Counted from the stretch's first letter, positions 25,863-34,528 are shown. The stretch: 34,722 nt of DNA from an uncultured Adlercreutzia sp. (GCA_947426355.1 CANEDU010000009.1:1-34722); one strand, 5' to 3'. Made by a program: numbers and translations. Notes: a model not told the origin generated them from the sequence alone.

Positions 25863-27293
25863 GTGGAACGCGACGTGGCCTGGAAGAACTACGACGAGGC
25901 GGCACTCGATGAGCTCGAGGCGCTCGCCGCCGACTATATCGACTTCATCTCCGAGAACAAAACCGAGCGCGAGTGCGCTACGGCCGCCATCGCCGCGGCC
26001 GAGGACGCCGGCTACGACTCGCTCGCCGACCTCATCGCCGCCGGCACGCCTGTGGGCCCGGGCGCCAAGGTATGGGCCTGCGCCCAGGGCAAGGCCGTCA
26101 TCCTCGTGCACGTGGGAGCCGAGCCGCTCTCCGAGGGCCTCAACATTCTCGGTGCCCACATCGACTCGCCGCGACTCGACATCAAGCAGAACCCGCGGTC
26201 CGAGGCCGCCGCCTTCGCGCTGTTGGACACCCACTACTATGGCGGCGTCGAGATCTACCAGTGGACGGCGCTGCCCCTGGCCCTGCACGGCGTGGTGGCG
26301 AAGACCGACGGCAGCGTGGTGGAGGTGAACATCGGCGACGATGCGGGCGACCCCGTGTTCTGCGTGACCGACCTGCTGCCCCATTTGGGCGCCCAACAGA
26401 TGGACAAGAAGGGCTCGAAGGTGGTGGAAGGCGAAGATTTGGACGTGCTGGTGGGCAACCGACCGCTGCCCGCGACCGAAGCCAACGGAGACGCCGACGC
26501 CGAAGAGGCCTCTGCCAATGAGGCCGGCAAAGACCCCGTGAAGGCCCACGTGCTGGCGCTTCTGGCCGACAAGTACGGCATCACCGAGGAGGACTTCCTC
26601 TCCGCCGAGCTGGAAGTGGTACCGGCCGGCCGCGCCCGCGATCTGGGCTTCGACCGCTCCATGGTCATCGGCTACGGCCAGGACGACCGCGTGTGCGCCT
26701 ACACGTCGCTAGCGGCCCAGCTGGCCTTGGGCGACGATGTTCCGGCCCGCACCGCCGTATGCGTGCTGGTGGACAAGGAGGAAATCGGCAGCGTGGGCGC
26801 CTCAGGCATGGCCTCAATGTTCTTCGAGAACACCATCGCCGAAATCATGGCGCTCGCCGGCGAGGAGGGGGCCCTCGCACTGCGCCGGGCGCTCACCCGC
26901 TCGCGCATGCTGTCCTCGGACGTGTCCGCCGGCTTCGACCCCGCCTACGCGAGCGTCTTCGAGGCGAAGAACTCCGCCTACCTGGGCCGCGGTCTCGTGT
27001 TCAACAAGTACACTGGCGCCCGCGGCAAGAGTGGCTCCAACGACGCCTCGGCCGAGTACGTGGCCCAGGTGCGCCGCATCATGGATGATGCGGCCGTGAG
27101 CTTCCAAACCGCCGAGCTGGGACGCGTGGACGCGGGGGGCGGCGGAACCATCGCCTACATCCCGGCGAAGTACGGTATGGACGTCATCGACTCGGGCGTG
27201 CCGGTGCTTTCCATGCACTCCCCCTGGGAGGTTACAAGCAAGGCCGACATCTACGAGGCGCGCCGCGGCTACGAGGCCTTCCTGCGCGCGTAG
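25863..27293 (+). CDS. M18 family aminopeptidase
   Basis: 476 residues; a cytoplasmic di-zinc metallopeptidase that removes N-terminal residues from peptides. Metal and catalytic residues: H99 and D101 in GAHIDSPRLD, the Glu pair in DKEEIGS (E306, E307), Asp in SSDVSAGFDP, and His452 in LSMHSPWEVTSKAD. The stretch GRARDLGFDRSMVIGYGQDD and GSNDASAEYVAQ are typical of the family. A Glu/Ala-rich insertion (about residues 202-222) separates two halves. The start is GTG at 25863 after AGAGAAAGGGG. Its specificity (Asp or broad) is not visible from sequence. Confidence 0.93.
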   Translation: MERDVAWKNYDEAALDELEALAADYIDFISENKTERECATAAIAAAEDAGYDSLADLIAAGTPVGPGAKVWACAQGKAVILVHVGAEPLSEGLNILGAHIDSPRLDIKQNPRSEAAAFALLDTHYYGGVEIYQWTALPLALHGVVAKTDGSVVEVNIGDDAGDPVFCVTDLLPHLGAQQMDKKGSKVVEGEDLDVLVGNRPLPATEANGDADAEEASANEAGKDPVKAHVLALLADKYGITEEDFLSAELEVVPAGRARDLGFDRSMVIGYGQDDRVCAYTSLAAQLALGDDVPARTAVCVLVDKEEIGSVGASGMASMFFENTIAEIMALAGEEGALALRRALTRSRMLSSDVSAGFDPAYASVFEAKNSAYLGRGLVFNKYTGARGKSGSNDASAEYVAQVRRIMDDAAVSFQTAELGRVDAGGGGTIAYIPAKYGMDVIDSGVPVLSMHSPWEVTSKADIYEARRGYEAFLRA

Positions 27294-27334
27294 GTACATC
27301 GCGACCGCACCTACAGATTAGTGGCACTGAATAC

Positions 27335-27364
27335 GGAATGGGGCGACTGAAGTCGCCCCATTCC
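27335..27364. terminator. Hairpin between the aminopeptidase and the lipoprotein gene
   Basis: 13-bp perfect stem, GGAATGGGGCGAC with its reverse complement, TGAA tetraloop. No U-run follows on either strand, so it may act as a transcript-end stabiliser rather than a classical terminator. Confidence 0.55.
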
Positions 27365-27388
27365 GAGATTGGCTCTGTCGTCCAGCGC

Positions 27389-28213
27389 TTATGCGGCGTC
27401 TGCTTCGGCCCAGGGGCTGGCGTAGACGGCGTAGCTGGCGTACTCGGGTGCGCCCACGGCGTAGATGTCGTAGTCGGCAGCTTGGCCAGGCTGGGTGTCG
27501 ACGATCTTGAAGTAGCCGCCTTCAATATGGCCGTCTTTGTCGAGCAGCACCACATCGACGCGCGACTGCGTGGCACCGTCAAGGGCCTCGGAAGCCGTTA
27601 CCGTACCCGTGAACTCCTTAGCGCCGAATTGGGTATCAGCCGCACCGTTGTCCTGCACGGTGTACACATCGGCCAGCTTCTGATCGGTGGCCTTCCAAGA
27701 GCCCTCGGGGGTGGCGATGGAGAACTCGACCGTCGCAGGCTTCACGACCTCGGTAGAGCCAGCCGAGCCATTGGCCGTGGAGCCGGCCACATAAGAGTAG
27801 TAATAGGTAGAGTCGGGCAGCACGCCAGGCGTCTCGATGGTCTCGTCGAAGATTACGTTGCCGGCATCGTCTTTGCCCACGACTTCGATGACGGGATCGA
27901 CGGCCTCAACGGTGTGGTTGGGGTTTTGCACCTCGACGGCGAAATCCACCATGCCGTTGTCAGCGGCGAACCAGCCGGAGTCGACAATCTGCAGCTCGGC
28001 CGGATTCGCAGCCTCCTGCTCGGCGGTCTGCGCATCGGCCTGCTGGTCTACTGCGGCCTGCTCGGCCGCAGGGCCCTGGTTCTCGGCCTGCTCGACTGCC
28101 TGCTCGGAACCAGCGGGGGCGGGCTGATCAGCCTGCGTCGCGCAGCCGGCGAGGCTCACGGCAAACAAACCCGACAAGGCCACCCATCCCACATTCTTCA
28201 GTTTCATCGTCAT
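27389..28213 (-). CDS. Secreted lipoprotein, FxLYD-like domain possible
   Basis: 274 residues. The N-terminus is a lipoprotein signal (MTMKLKNVGWVALSGLFAVS, then the lipobox LAGC), so the mature protein is lipid-anchored outside the membrane. A Gln/Ala/Glu-rich disordered stretch (about residues 30-75) precedes a beta-rich domain with VDFAVEVQNPNHTVEAVDPV and GKDDAGNVIFDET, a layout reminiscent of FxLYD-type domains; this is a weak assignment. The start at 28213 follows AAGGGAACGG; ATG at 28207 is also possible. Function unknown. It converges with the aminopeptidase gene across a hairpin. Confidence 0.8.
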   Translation of the reverse strand: MTMKLKNVGWVALSGLFAVSLAGCATQADQPAPAGSEQAVEQAENQGPAAEQAAVDQQADAQTAEQEAANPAELQIVDSGWFAADNGMVDFAVEVQNPNHTVEAVDPVIEVVGKDDAGNVIFDETIETPGVLPDSTYYYSYVAGSTANGSAGSTEVVKPATVEFSIATPEGSWKATDQKLADVYTVQDNGAADTQFGAKEFTGTVTASEALDGATQSRVDVVLLDKDGHIEGGYFKIVDTQPGQAADYDIYAVGAPEYASYAVYASPWAEADAA

Positions 28214-28992
28214 CACCGTTCCCTTGAAAGCTCTCACTCGTAAGTCCAATCCGCACGGCACTCGAGCGTTCGCTCTCGCGCCGACACGCCCGAGCCGTAC
28301 GAGCCGGGCGCGTCCGCCTCAGTCGTGCGACCTCTTGAGCCTGTGGGTAAATGATTACCGAGAACGTGGGCGAAACGGGATTGCGCGAGTGCTTCGTATC
28401 CCCTGCGCGACCGCTTTGTTTCTGTTGAAATCCCCATGTCAACAAGGGGAAATCTATACTGGCAAGGTAATAGTTAACCTCACGTCAACCAAGATTACAG
28501 TCCCGCGACCGCCGCCCTTCACATTGACGAGGCGCAGCCGACCCGCGCTTCTTTCGAAGCCAGCGACAACCGGCGGCCGCCATTCGCTTCCCGAGCCCAA
28601 ACGCACGAAAGCCCGCGAAGGGGGACGCGGGCTTTCGTGTTGTGGCGACAGCAAGACGAGGAGAAGCTTCGCCACCCAGTAAAACAAGAAGAGAGGAGGT
28701 GTCGCAGCGCTTTCGGATGCCCTCGTTGCTCTCGCTTCGAAGGAGCCTTGGCCCTGCTGACAAAAGTTATAGTAGGTTAACTAATCTTAGGGCGCAAGAG
28801 AGTTAGACAAGGTTTACATGTTCTCCACAACTGACGTCGCCCCCCGCCGACATCACAGGCAAACCCCGCAAGGCCCAGCAAGCAAACAAGAATATCTCTC
28901 GGTTCTTTCAGAAAGATGAACGCTTATTTACGCCACGGTAACTGAGCGCATCGGACCCTTCCCGGCGGCGGTTCGTTCCCTATACTGCAAAG

Positions 28993-29175
28993 CAGCGAAA
29001 CGGAAAAGAGCAGATTACCCCCTCCTTTTCCCCTTTCCTTTCCTTTCCTTTCCTTCTTCTCTCTTTTGGGAGCCGGGAACCCCCACACAGCCCGGCTTCC
29101 GCGAGAACGAAATTCCCCGATTCGTTCTCGAACCCCTGCAAAGAGGCGGCTTCTCCGAGCCGCCTCTTCCTTTTC
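28993..29175 (+). ncRNA. Candidate CU-rich small RNA
   Basis: A -10-like TATACT (28981-28986) is followed by a 50-base uninterrupted pyrimidine run (29018-29067), a hairpin AGCCGGG/CCCGGCT (29071-29077, 29091-29097), a 10-bp hairpin CGAGAACGAA/TTCGTTCTCG (29102-29111, 29121-29130) and a terminator hairpin. The predicted RNA is about 180 nt. There is no clear -35. The CU-rich segment could pair with Shine-Dalgarno sequences. This is a prediction only. Confidence 0.35.
29141..29175 (+). terminator. Intrinsic terminator of the candidate small RNA
   Basis: Stem AAGAGGCGGCT (29141-29151) with AGCCGCCTCTT (29158-29168), then CCTTTTCCC on the plus strand. Confidence 0.6.
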
Positions 29176-29212
29176 CCGACATCCCACAAAGCTGGCGGCC
29201 CGCTCTTTTTTG

Positions 29213-29390
29213 GACAAATAATCGCGATATGGACGCGTTCCGCAAAGAGAGCAAAACTGCACGGGGCTCTGACCAGGTATTATTGCTCCCCTCTTGCTCG
29301 CACGGCGTCCAAAGCTGCTGAAAATGTGTCCATATCGCTGCTATTTGACTAGAAAAAATTTCGCTAGGGCAAATAACCGCGATATGGACA
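29213..29390. repeat. Three copies of a 24-bp motif (CAAATANNCGCGATATGGAC-type)
   Basis: Copies at 29213-29236 (plus), 29325-29348 (minus) and 29367-29390 (plus). All share CAAATA, two variable bases, then nearly invariant GCGATATGGAC. Copy 2 and copy 3 form a hairpin with an 18-base loop; copy 1 and copy 2 are inverted around 88 bp. No coding function is apparent. Confidence 0.85.
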
Positions 29391-29395
29391 CGGGC

Positions 29396-29427
29396 CAAAA
29401 AGGAAAGGCGCTCGAAAGCGCCTTTCC
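29396..29427 (-). terminator. Terminator of the ilvE-yerC operon
   Basis: Minus-strand 11-bp perfect stem GGAAAGGCGCT with AGCGCCTTTCC (29402-29412, 29417-29427), a 4-base loop, and a TTTTT exit. Confidence 0.85.
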
Positions 29428-29460
29428 AAGTTGCAACCGATGCGGACCGTCGCCTCCGAC

Positions 29461-29748
29461 CTACGACTCGCCAAGAATCTTCAGCGCCCGATCGTAGCCG
29501 CCGGAGCCGTAGCTCAGGCACTTCGAGACGCGGGCGATGGTGGTGGCCGATGCGCCGGTCTCGGCCTCGATGGCCGCGTAGGACTTTCCCGCTGCCAGAA
29601 GCCGCGCGACGCCCAAGCGCTGGGATGTCTCGCGAATCTCGCGCACGGTGAACAAATCTTCGAGCAAAGCAAAGATGGCGTCGGGGTCGTCGAGCGCGGC
29701 CAGCACGCGCAACAGGTCGTCGACGTCGGAAGTGCGAATCTCAGCCAT
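29461..29748 (-). CDS. yerC: YerC/YecD family TrpR-related regulator
   Basis: 95 residues. The helical N-terminus (DDLLRVLAALDDPDAIFALL) and the HTH region KSYAAIEAETGASATTIARV followed by SKCLSYGSGGYDRAL match the TrpR-like YerC/YecD family, DNA-binding proteins whose ligand is not established. Its ATG overlaps the stop of ilvE (TAATG), so translation is coupled and the pair is one operon, ending at the 29396-29427 terminator. The neighbour suggests a role in controlling amino acid synthesis, perhaps including its own operon. Confidence 0.9.
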   Translation of the reverse strand: MAEIRTSDVDDLLRVLAALDDPDAIFALLEDLFTVREIRETSQRLGVARLLAAGKSYAAIEAETGASATTIARVSKCLSYGSGGYDRALKILGES

Positions 29749-30671
29749 TAGACCTCCGTAAGCCAGTCGGCGTACTCTTCAATGCGGCCGTAGACCAGAT
29801 CGAAGAAGCGATCCTGCAGGGCGCGGGTGACCTCACCGGGCTTGCCCACGACACGGCCATCCACCGCACCAATGGGCGTGAGCTCGGCCGCCGAGCCGGT
29901 CATGAACACCTCGTCGGCAATGTAGAGGTCGCTGCGGGTGAGGCTCTCCTCCACTGCCGGGATTTCCAAATCGTCGGCCAGGCACAGCACGGTGTCACGC
30001 GTGATGCCCTCAAGCAGGCCATCGGACAGCGGAGGGGTGGACAGCACACCGTTGCGCACGATGAACAGATTCTCACCGGTGCCTTCGCAAACCAGTCCTG
30101 CCTCGTTCAGCATGATGGCCTCAGCGTAGCCGTGGGCCTTAGCCTCCAACTTCGCCAGAATTGAGTTCATGTAGGACGCCGTGGCCTTCACGGCCGGCGG
30201 AATGGCGTTGTTGGAGCGCTGGCGCCACGACGAGACGCCCACGGACACGCCGTTCTCCAGCGCGTCGGGACCCAAATAGGTATCCCACGGCCACGCGGCG
30301 ATAACCACATCCACCGGCGCACCCGACGGGTCGACGCCCATGACGCCGTAGCCGCGGTACACGAGCGGACGGATGTAGCAGGCCGGCAGCTTGTTGGCGC
30401 GAATCACCTCGAGAGTGGCCTCCATAAGCTCGTCTATGCTGTAGGGCAGCTCAATCTGGGCGATTTTGCAGCTACGGTGCAGGCGCTCCATGTGGTCACG
30501 CAGCCGGAACACGAAGGACGTGTCCTCGTCGGGCACCTTGTAGCAGCGAATGCCTTCGAACACGCCGGAGCCATAGTGCAGCGAATGCGACAGCACGTGG
30601 CAGGTCGCCTCCGCCCACGGCAGAAGCTCGCCGTTCTTCCAGATGTAATCGACCTCGGTGATGTCGGCCAT
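29748..30671 (-). CDS. ilvE: Branched-chain amino acid aminotransferase
   Basis: 307 residues, a fold-type IV PLP enzyme that transfers an amino group between glutamate and leucine, isoleucine or valine keto acids. The PLP-binding Lys is K162 in AVKATASYMNS; the conserved start HVLSHSLHYGSGVFEGIR, the RPLVYRGYG segment, NEAGLVCEGTGENLF and VFMTGSAAELTPI are all present. Its ATG lies a few bases after AAAGGGA. It is the first gene of an operon with yerC. A related 16-mer of the serA palindrome abuts its -10. Confidence 0.97.
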   Translation of the reverse strand: MADITEVDYIWKNGELLPWAEATCHVLSHSLHYGSGVFEGIRCYKVPDEDTSFVFRLRDHMERLHRSCKIAQIELPYSIDELMEATLEVIRANKLPACYIRPLVYRGYGVMGVDPSGAPVDVVIAAWPWDTYLGPDALENGVSVGVSSWRQRSNNAIPPAVKATASYMNSILAKLEAKAHGYAEAIMLNEAGLVCEGTGENLFIVRNGVLSTPPLSDGLLEGITRDTVLCLADDLEIPAVEESLTRSDLYIADEVFMTGSAAELTPIGAVDGRVVGKPGEVTRALQDRFFDLVYGRIEEYADWLTEV

Positions 30672-30731
30672 GCAACCATCCCTTTCTCAATGAAATCCGT
30701 GTCCGCGCGAAGCCGCGAACAGGCGCAGTTC

Positions 30732-30753
30732 ATTGTACTCCAACACGCTAAAG
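30732..30753 (-). promoter_or_regulatory. ilvE -10 and operator-like sequence
   Basis: TACAAT (-10) at 30732-30737, immediately preceded on the minus strand by CTTTAGCGTGTTGGAG (30738-30753). That sequence agrees with the serA palindrome at 12 of 16 positions, including an identical CTTTAGCG half-site. Confidence 0.4.
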
Positions 30754-30783
30754 TGCAGGAGCGGTTTCACGAAGGCGGCAAAA

Positions 30784-32193
30784 TCAGCGAGAGTGATTCT
30801 CCCTTGCCATGCGACGGGCGTATAGGAGGGCGCAGAGGAAGCCGGCGAGAGCGACGAGTAGAGCGGCAGCCATGGCCCAGGCGAAGCCCGTGGATGAGGC
30901 TGCGCTGGCGATTGCGCCTTCGGCTGCGGCTTGGGCAGTAGCGGCGCTCATGATGCCCACGTAGGTGGCCGGCCCCAAGCACGCCGACAGCTGCACGGCC
31001 ATGGACATGAGCGTGACGCCGTGGGAATTCAACGCATCGGGAAGCCGGCGCAGGCCCGCCGTCTGGGCCGGCGAGAGCACCATGCCCGTGCCAAGATAGC
31101 CGAAGAAGATGCCAACCGCAACGGCCGCCACCGAGCCTACGAGGGCCCCGGCGATAGTGGCCGCCAAGCCGAGCGCGGCAATGCCCAAACCCGCTGGAAG
31201 CAAGGGCCACTCGCCCCTGCGGTCAAGCACACGCCCGGACACCATGGCGGCCGTGGCGTTGGCGAGCACCGGCGCCACCATGAGAATGCCCGCCATAGAA
31301 GCGGCAAGTCCCGCGGCTTCCTCGAAATACAGCGGCGCCATAACGCTGAGGGAGAAGTAGGTCATCATGGTGACTACCACGATAATCGCGGCCGGCCAGA
31401 AGCTGCGAAGCTCAAGTGGCTTCAACGACACCAGCGGGTGGGCGATGCGACGGGAGCGCCGCGCGAAACCGCCGAGGGCCGCCACGGCCGCTGCCAGAGC
31501 CGCCAGCCCCACAAGCGGGCGCTGCGAGATTTCCGAAAGCCCCGCGGAGAGCAGCGTCACTCCCGCAGCCACCAGCAGCGCTGAGACCCCATCGAAAGGC
31601 ACGGCGGCCGCCGTGCGATCGTCGCGCACAAGGACCGCCCCCGCAACGAGCAGCACAAGCGCCGCCGCCAAAGGAATCACAAATACGCTGCGCCAACCGA
31701 AATCGGTCACGAGAAAGCCCGTGACGATGGGGGCCGTCGCGGGCCCCAAGGTAATCATGCTGCTGCCGACAGCCAGATAGGCGCCCATGTTTTCATGGGG
31801 CACCTTGTCCACAATAACGTTCATCATAAGCGGAATGAACACACCCGTGCCCACAGCCTGCACCAAACGGGCACCCATGAGCACCGCGAAATTCGGCGCC
31901 ACGAGCCCGCCGAGCGACCCGGCAAGGCTCAAAAACGAGGCGGCGAAAAACAGTGTGCGCATGGGAAGCCGTCGATAGAGAAAGGCCATACAGGTGACCA
32001 CCACGGTGACGGCAATCATATACCCGGTGACGAGCCATTGGGCCGTGACGGCATCCACCGCAAAGTCGCCCATAATAGTTACCAGCGCCATATTCACAAG
32101 ATTCTCGTTGAAGCCGGCCAGAAACCCGCAGCCGTAAAACACAGCGAGCAGCGCCGTGAGACTCGGGGTCGTCATAGTCCTTTTACTGCGCAT
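30784..32193 (-). CDS. MFS transporter, DHA2 (EmrB/QacA-like) family
   Basis: 469 residues with about 14 membrane helices, the DHA2 layout. The sequences GFNENLVNMALVTIMGDF, TAQWLVTGYMI, LVQAVGTGVFIPLMMNVI and VGSSMITLGPATAPIVTGFL correspond to family motifs (D1, A and C type). Such pumps expel drugs or metabolites by proton antiport. The ATG at 32193 follows GGAAGGG; a Met a few residues on is an alternative. No regulator is adjacent. It is preceded by the terminator of the neighbouring lipoprotein gene, hence an independent unit. Confidence 0.9.
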   Translation of the reverse strand: MRSKRTMTTPSLTALLAVFYGCGFLAGFNENLVNMALVTIMGDFAVDAVTAQWLVTGYMIAVTVVVTCMAFLYRRLPMRTLFFAASFLSLAGSLGGLVAPNFAVLMGARLVQAVGTGVFIPLMMNVIVDKVPHENMGAYLAVGSSMITLGPATAPIVTGFLVTDFGWRSVFVIPLAAALVLLVAGAVLVRDDRTAAAVPFDGVSALLVAAGVTLLSAGLSEISQRPLVGLAALAAAVAALGGFARRSRRIAHPLVSLKPLELRSFWPAAIIVVVTMMTYFSLSVMAPLYFEEAAGLAASMAGILMVAPVLANATAAMVSGRVLDRRGEWPLLPAGLGIAALGLAATIAGALVGSVAAVAVGIFFGYLGTGMVLSPAQTAGLRRLPDALNSHGVTLMSMAVQLSACLGPATYVGIMSAATAQAAAEGAIASAASSTGFAWAMAAALLVALAGFLCALLYARRMARENHSR

Positions 32194-32235
32194 CGAATGA
32201 CCCTTCCGTTTACCTTACCGTTCCGGGTCTTTGCG

Positions 32236-32280
32236 CAAAAAGGCCCCGGGCAGCGTAGATATTACTGCGCCCCCGGGGCC
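32236..32280 (-). terminator. Terminator of the Cthe_2159-like lipoprotein gene
   Basis: Minus-strand GGCCCCGGG (32272-32280) with CCCGGGGCC (32242-32250) around a loop with its own GCAG/CTGC pairing, then TTTTTGCG. Confidence 0.85.
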
Positions 32281-32369
32281 GTAACCGCGTTCTGCGATAT
32301 GCGAGTGTAACGCAACGCCGCGCGTTTTCGCCAACCTGTTACGGTCAGCGGCAAAGACGTTGCGGACGT

Positions 32370-34511
32370 CTAAGCGGAAAGCTCCGCGGAAGGGCCTGCC
32401 GCCTCCACGTTCCCGCGCGACGCCGCGTGGCCCTGGCTGGCGTCTTGGGCGCCGCGCGGACCGCCACCCGAACGGCCTCTCCTGTCATCCGAGCCTTCCG
32501 AGCCCGGCGCGCCGCCGCGGCCGCCCATACCGCTCGAGGTAGGCGTCGTGGAAGCGGTGAACTCGGTAGCCGTGCCGTCGACGGTCACCGTGCCGGCGTC
32601 GCCCTCGGCAAGCTGTGGCGCCGAGACGACAACGCACTGGAACGCAGTCGGGGCCGCGTACTCGATCAGCGCCGTTCCCGCCGCATCGGCCACCGTCACC
32701 GCAGAGCCCGCAGCCCCCTGGGCCATGACGAGAGCGAAGGGCTGGGTTCCCTCGGTGAAGGACTCGGCCATGCCGGCCGACCCGGCCAAAAGCACCGTAC
32801 CGCCCGTGATAGTGGCACCGTACTCGTAATCCAGCGCGCTGTCGCCGTTGCCCGAATTGGTTCCCAAAAGCGTACCGCCGGTCACCTCGATGTACCCGTT
32901 GGAGTCGACCGCGTCACCGCCGGCCTGGATGGTCACCGTGCCGCCGTTCACCTGAATGAGGCAATCCTCACTGGCATTGGCCCCCATGGGACCGCCTGCA
33001 CCGCCGCCCGGGCCTCCCATGCCGCCACGTCCGCCGAAGTTCTCGGCGCCTTCCGGACGCTGGGGCATCTGACCTTCTTCCATACCCTCGGGCAGCTCAG
33101 GGCGCCCGTCGCCGTCGGGCATCTCGGGGCCCTCACCGCCCTCCCCGTCAAAGCCCTCGGGCATCTCGGGCATCTGCCCGTCGGCGCCGGCCGGCGGCTC
33201 GGGCTGGCCTCCCTGCGCGGCATCGGGCGCGCCGCCCGCGTCGCCCCGGGCCTGCGCGTCCGTGCCGCTATCGGATGCCGCACCGCCTTCGGCCGCGCTC
33301 GCGGCATCAACACTCTCGTCGGAGCGCTCGGCAAGAGCAGCGTTGATGCCATCGTCGCTCGCCACGATGTTCAGCTCGCCATCGTTGATGATCACCTTCT
33401 CGGCCTCGATGCCCTCTTCGCAGCCCGTCACGTTCAGCGTGCCGCCGTCCATGGTGAAGCGCGTCTCGGGATTCATGCCCTTGCCACCGGCCTCTACTGT
33501 GAACTCGCCGCCGGTCATAGCGGCTTCGACTTCGGAGCGCAGGGCATGGTCGGCCGCGCGAATGGTGCCCTCGCCGCCGGCAATACGCAGGTAGGTGGCG
33601 GCTTGAATGCCATCGTCCTGCACGTCCAGGGCGAAGGTGCCGCCGTCGATAGCCACGAAACCGCGGGTGGGGTCTTCGTCGTTGTTCGACTTCACGCCGT
33701 CGCCGCCCGCCGTCACCGCGAAGGCGCCGTCGGCAATTTTCACGCAGTCCTTGCCGCGCAGGCCGTCCTCCACGGCCGTTACGGTAATGACGCCTCCCGT
33801 GATGACCAAACCGTCCTTGGAGTTCACCCCATGGCGATAGTTGCCCTCGATAGTCAGCGCACCCGTGCCGTTGATGGTCAAATCATCCTTGGAGAACAGG
33901 GCCGCGTTCGGCTCGTCCTCGCCCTCGGCCAGGGTGTAGGCCACCCCGTCGGCCAGGGTGTTCTGAGAGCCGTCGGCCAGGGTGAGGAACACCTTGTCGG
34001 CCTGCTGCACCTCGAAGGCTGCGCCGTCGCCGTGGCGAATGATCGCGCCATCGAGCACTACCTGCACCTTGTCCTGATCGCTCGCGTTCACCACGAGCGA
34101 TCCATCGGCCAACTCGCCGCTGACGATATAGGTGCCGGCCGCGGTGATGGACACTGTGGAGCCGTCAGCCTGAGCGCCCTCGCCCGTCACCGTGGCGCCC
34201 GACCCCGTAAGCGCAATGGTCGTCGCCGAGGCGGCGTCGTAGCTGGCGTCCTTGTCGCGGTCGGTGTACTCGAAATCCATTCCATCGATGTCGATGAGCG
34301 CGTCCCAATCGACCGCACCGTCCGTAATCGCGGTCGCGCCCGCCGCCTGCTCCGAGCTGCTCTCAGTGCGGCCGGGGTCCTCGCCGCTGTCGTAAGCGCC
34401 GCCCGCGCAGCCCGTCAGCGCCAGCGTGGCGGCCAACGCCGAGGCCACCGCCCCGCGCGCCCACCGACGACGACGCTCCACCACACCATCCATCACATTC
34501 ATCTTCTTCAT
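32370..34511 (-). CDS. Large lipoprotein with carbohydrate-binding beta-helix (Cthe_2159/DUF4353-like)
   Basis: 713 residues. A basic start and lipobox LTGC (near residue 34) mark a lipid-anchored exported protein. From about residue 110 the chain consists of beta-helix turns such as GVNSKDGLVITGGVITVTAV, GGDGVKSNN and GGKGMNPETRFTMDGGTLNV; this matches the Cthe_2159 family, calcium-dependent binders of polygalacturonate-like sugars. A long insertion (about residues 395-515) is rich in Gly, Pro, Met and acidic residues (MPEMPEGFDG-type repeats) and is probably disordered. The second helix part follows, and the C-terminus is Gly/Ser/Arg-rich. GGGAGGA precedes the ATG. In other bacteria this family accompanies VTC-type polyphosphate polymerase and DUF4956 genes, which might lie just beyond the edge. 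Confidence 0.85.
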   Translation of the reverse strand: MKKMNVMDGVVERRRRWARGAVASALAATLALTGCAGGAYDSGEDPGRTESSSEQAAGATAITDGAVDWDALIDIDGMDFEYTDRDKDASYDAASATTIALTGSGATVTGEGAQADGSTVSITAAGTYIVSGELADGSLVVNASDQDKVQVVLDGAIIRHGDGAAFEVQQADKVFLTLADGSQNTLADGVAYTLAEGEDEPNAALFSKDDLTINGTGALTIEGNYRHGVNSKDGLVITGGVITVTAVEDGLRGKDCVKIADGAFAVTAGGDGVKSNNDEDPTRGFVAIDGGTFALDVQDDGIQAATYLRIAGGEGTIRAADHALRSEVEAAMTGGEFTVEAGGKGMNPETRFTMDGGTLNVTGCEEGIEAEKVIINDGELNIVASDDGINAALAERSDESVDAASAAEGGAASDSGTDAQARGDAGGAPDAAQGGQPEPPAGADGQMPEMPEGFDGEGGEGPEMPDGDGRPELPEGMEEGQMPQRPEGAENFGGRGGMGGPGGGAGGPMGANASEDCLIQVNGGTVTIQAGGDAVDSNGYIEVTGGTLLGTNSGNGDSALDYEYGATITGGTVLLAGSAGMAESFTEGTQPFALVMAQGAAGSAVTVADAAGTALIEYAAPTAFQCVVVSAPQLAEGDAGTVTVDGTATEFTASTTPTSSGMGGRGGAPGSEGSDDRRGRSGGGPRGAQDASQGHAASRGNVEAAGPSAELSA

Positions 34512-34528
34512 GCAAGTCCTCCCAATAC

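Larger units (their letters stand above)
28214..29460. other. 1.25-kb structured intergenic region without a credible protein gene
   Basis: No reading frame here has both a ribosome site and protein-like composition. It holds, from left: TATACT at 28457-28462, a 14-bp hairpin (28604-28617 with 28626-28639), TATACT at 28981-28986, a 50-base pyrimidine run (29018-29067), three further hairpins, the 24-bp repeats (29213-29390), and the yerC terminator. Lower part of the region contains AT-rich stretches atypical of the window. Confidence 0.6.

Noticed and set aside
27335-27364. Classical rho-independent terminator
   Set aside because: The stem is excellent, but no U-run follows on either strand; kept only as a hairpin of uncertain role.
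28718-28807. Short plus-strand frame of 29 codons after an AGGAGG
   Set aside because: The ribosome site is about 19 bases from the ATG, too far, and the peptide shows no motif.
29015-29521. 168-codon minus-strand frame in the gene-free region
   Set aside because: It runs through the three 24-bp repeats, the yerC terminator and the polypyrimidine tract and into yerC in another frame; composition is arginine/glycine-rich without motifs and there is no ribosome site.
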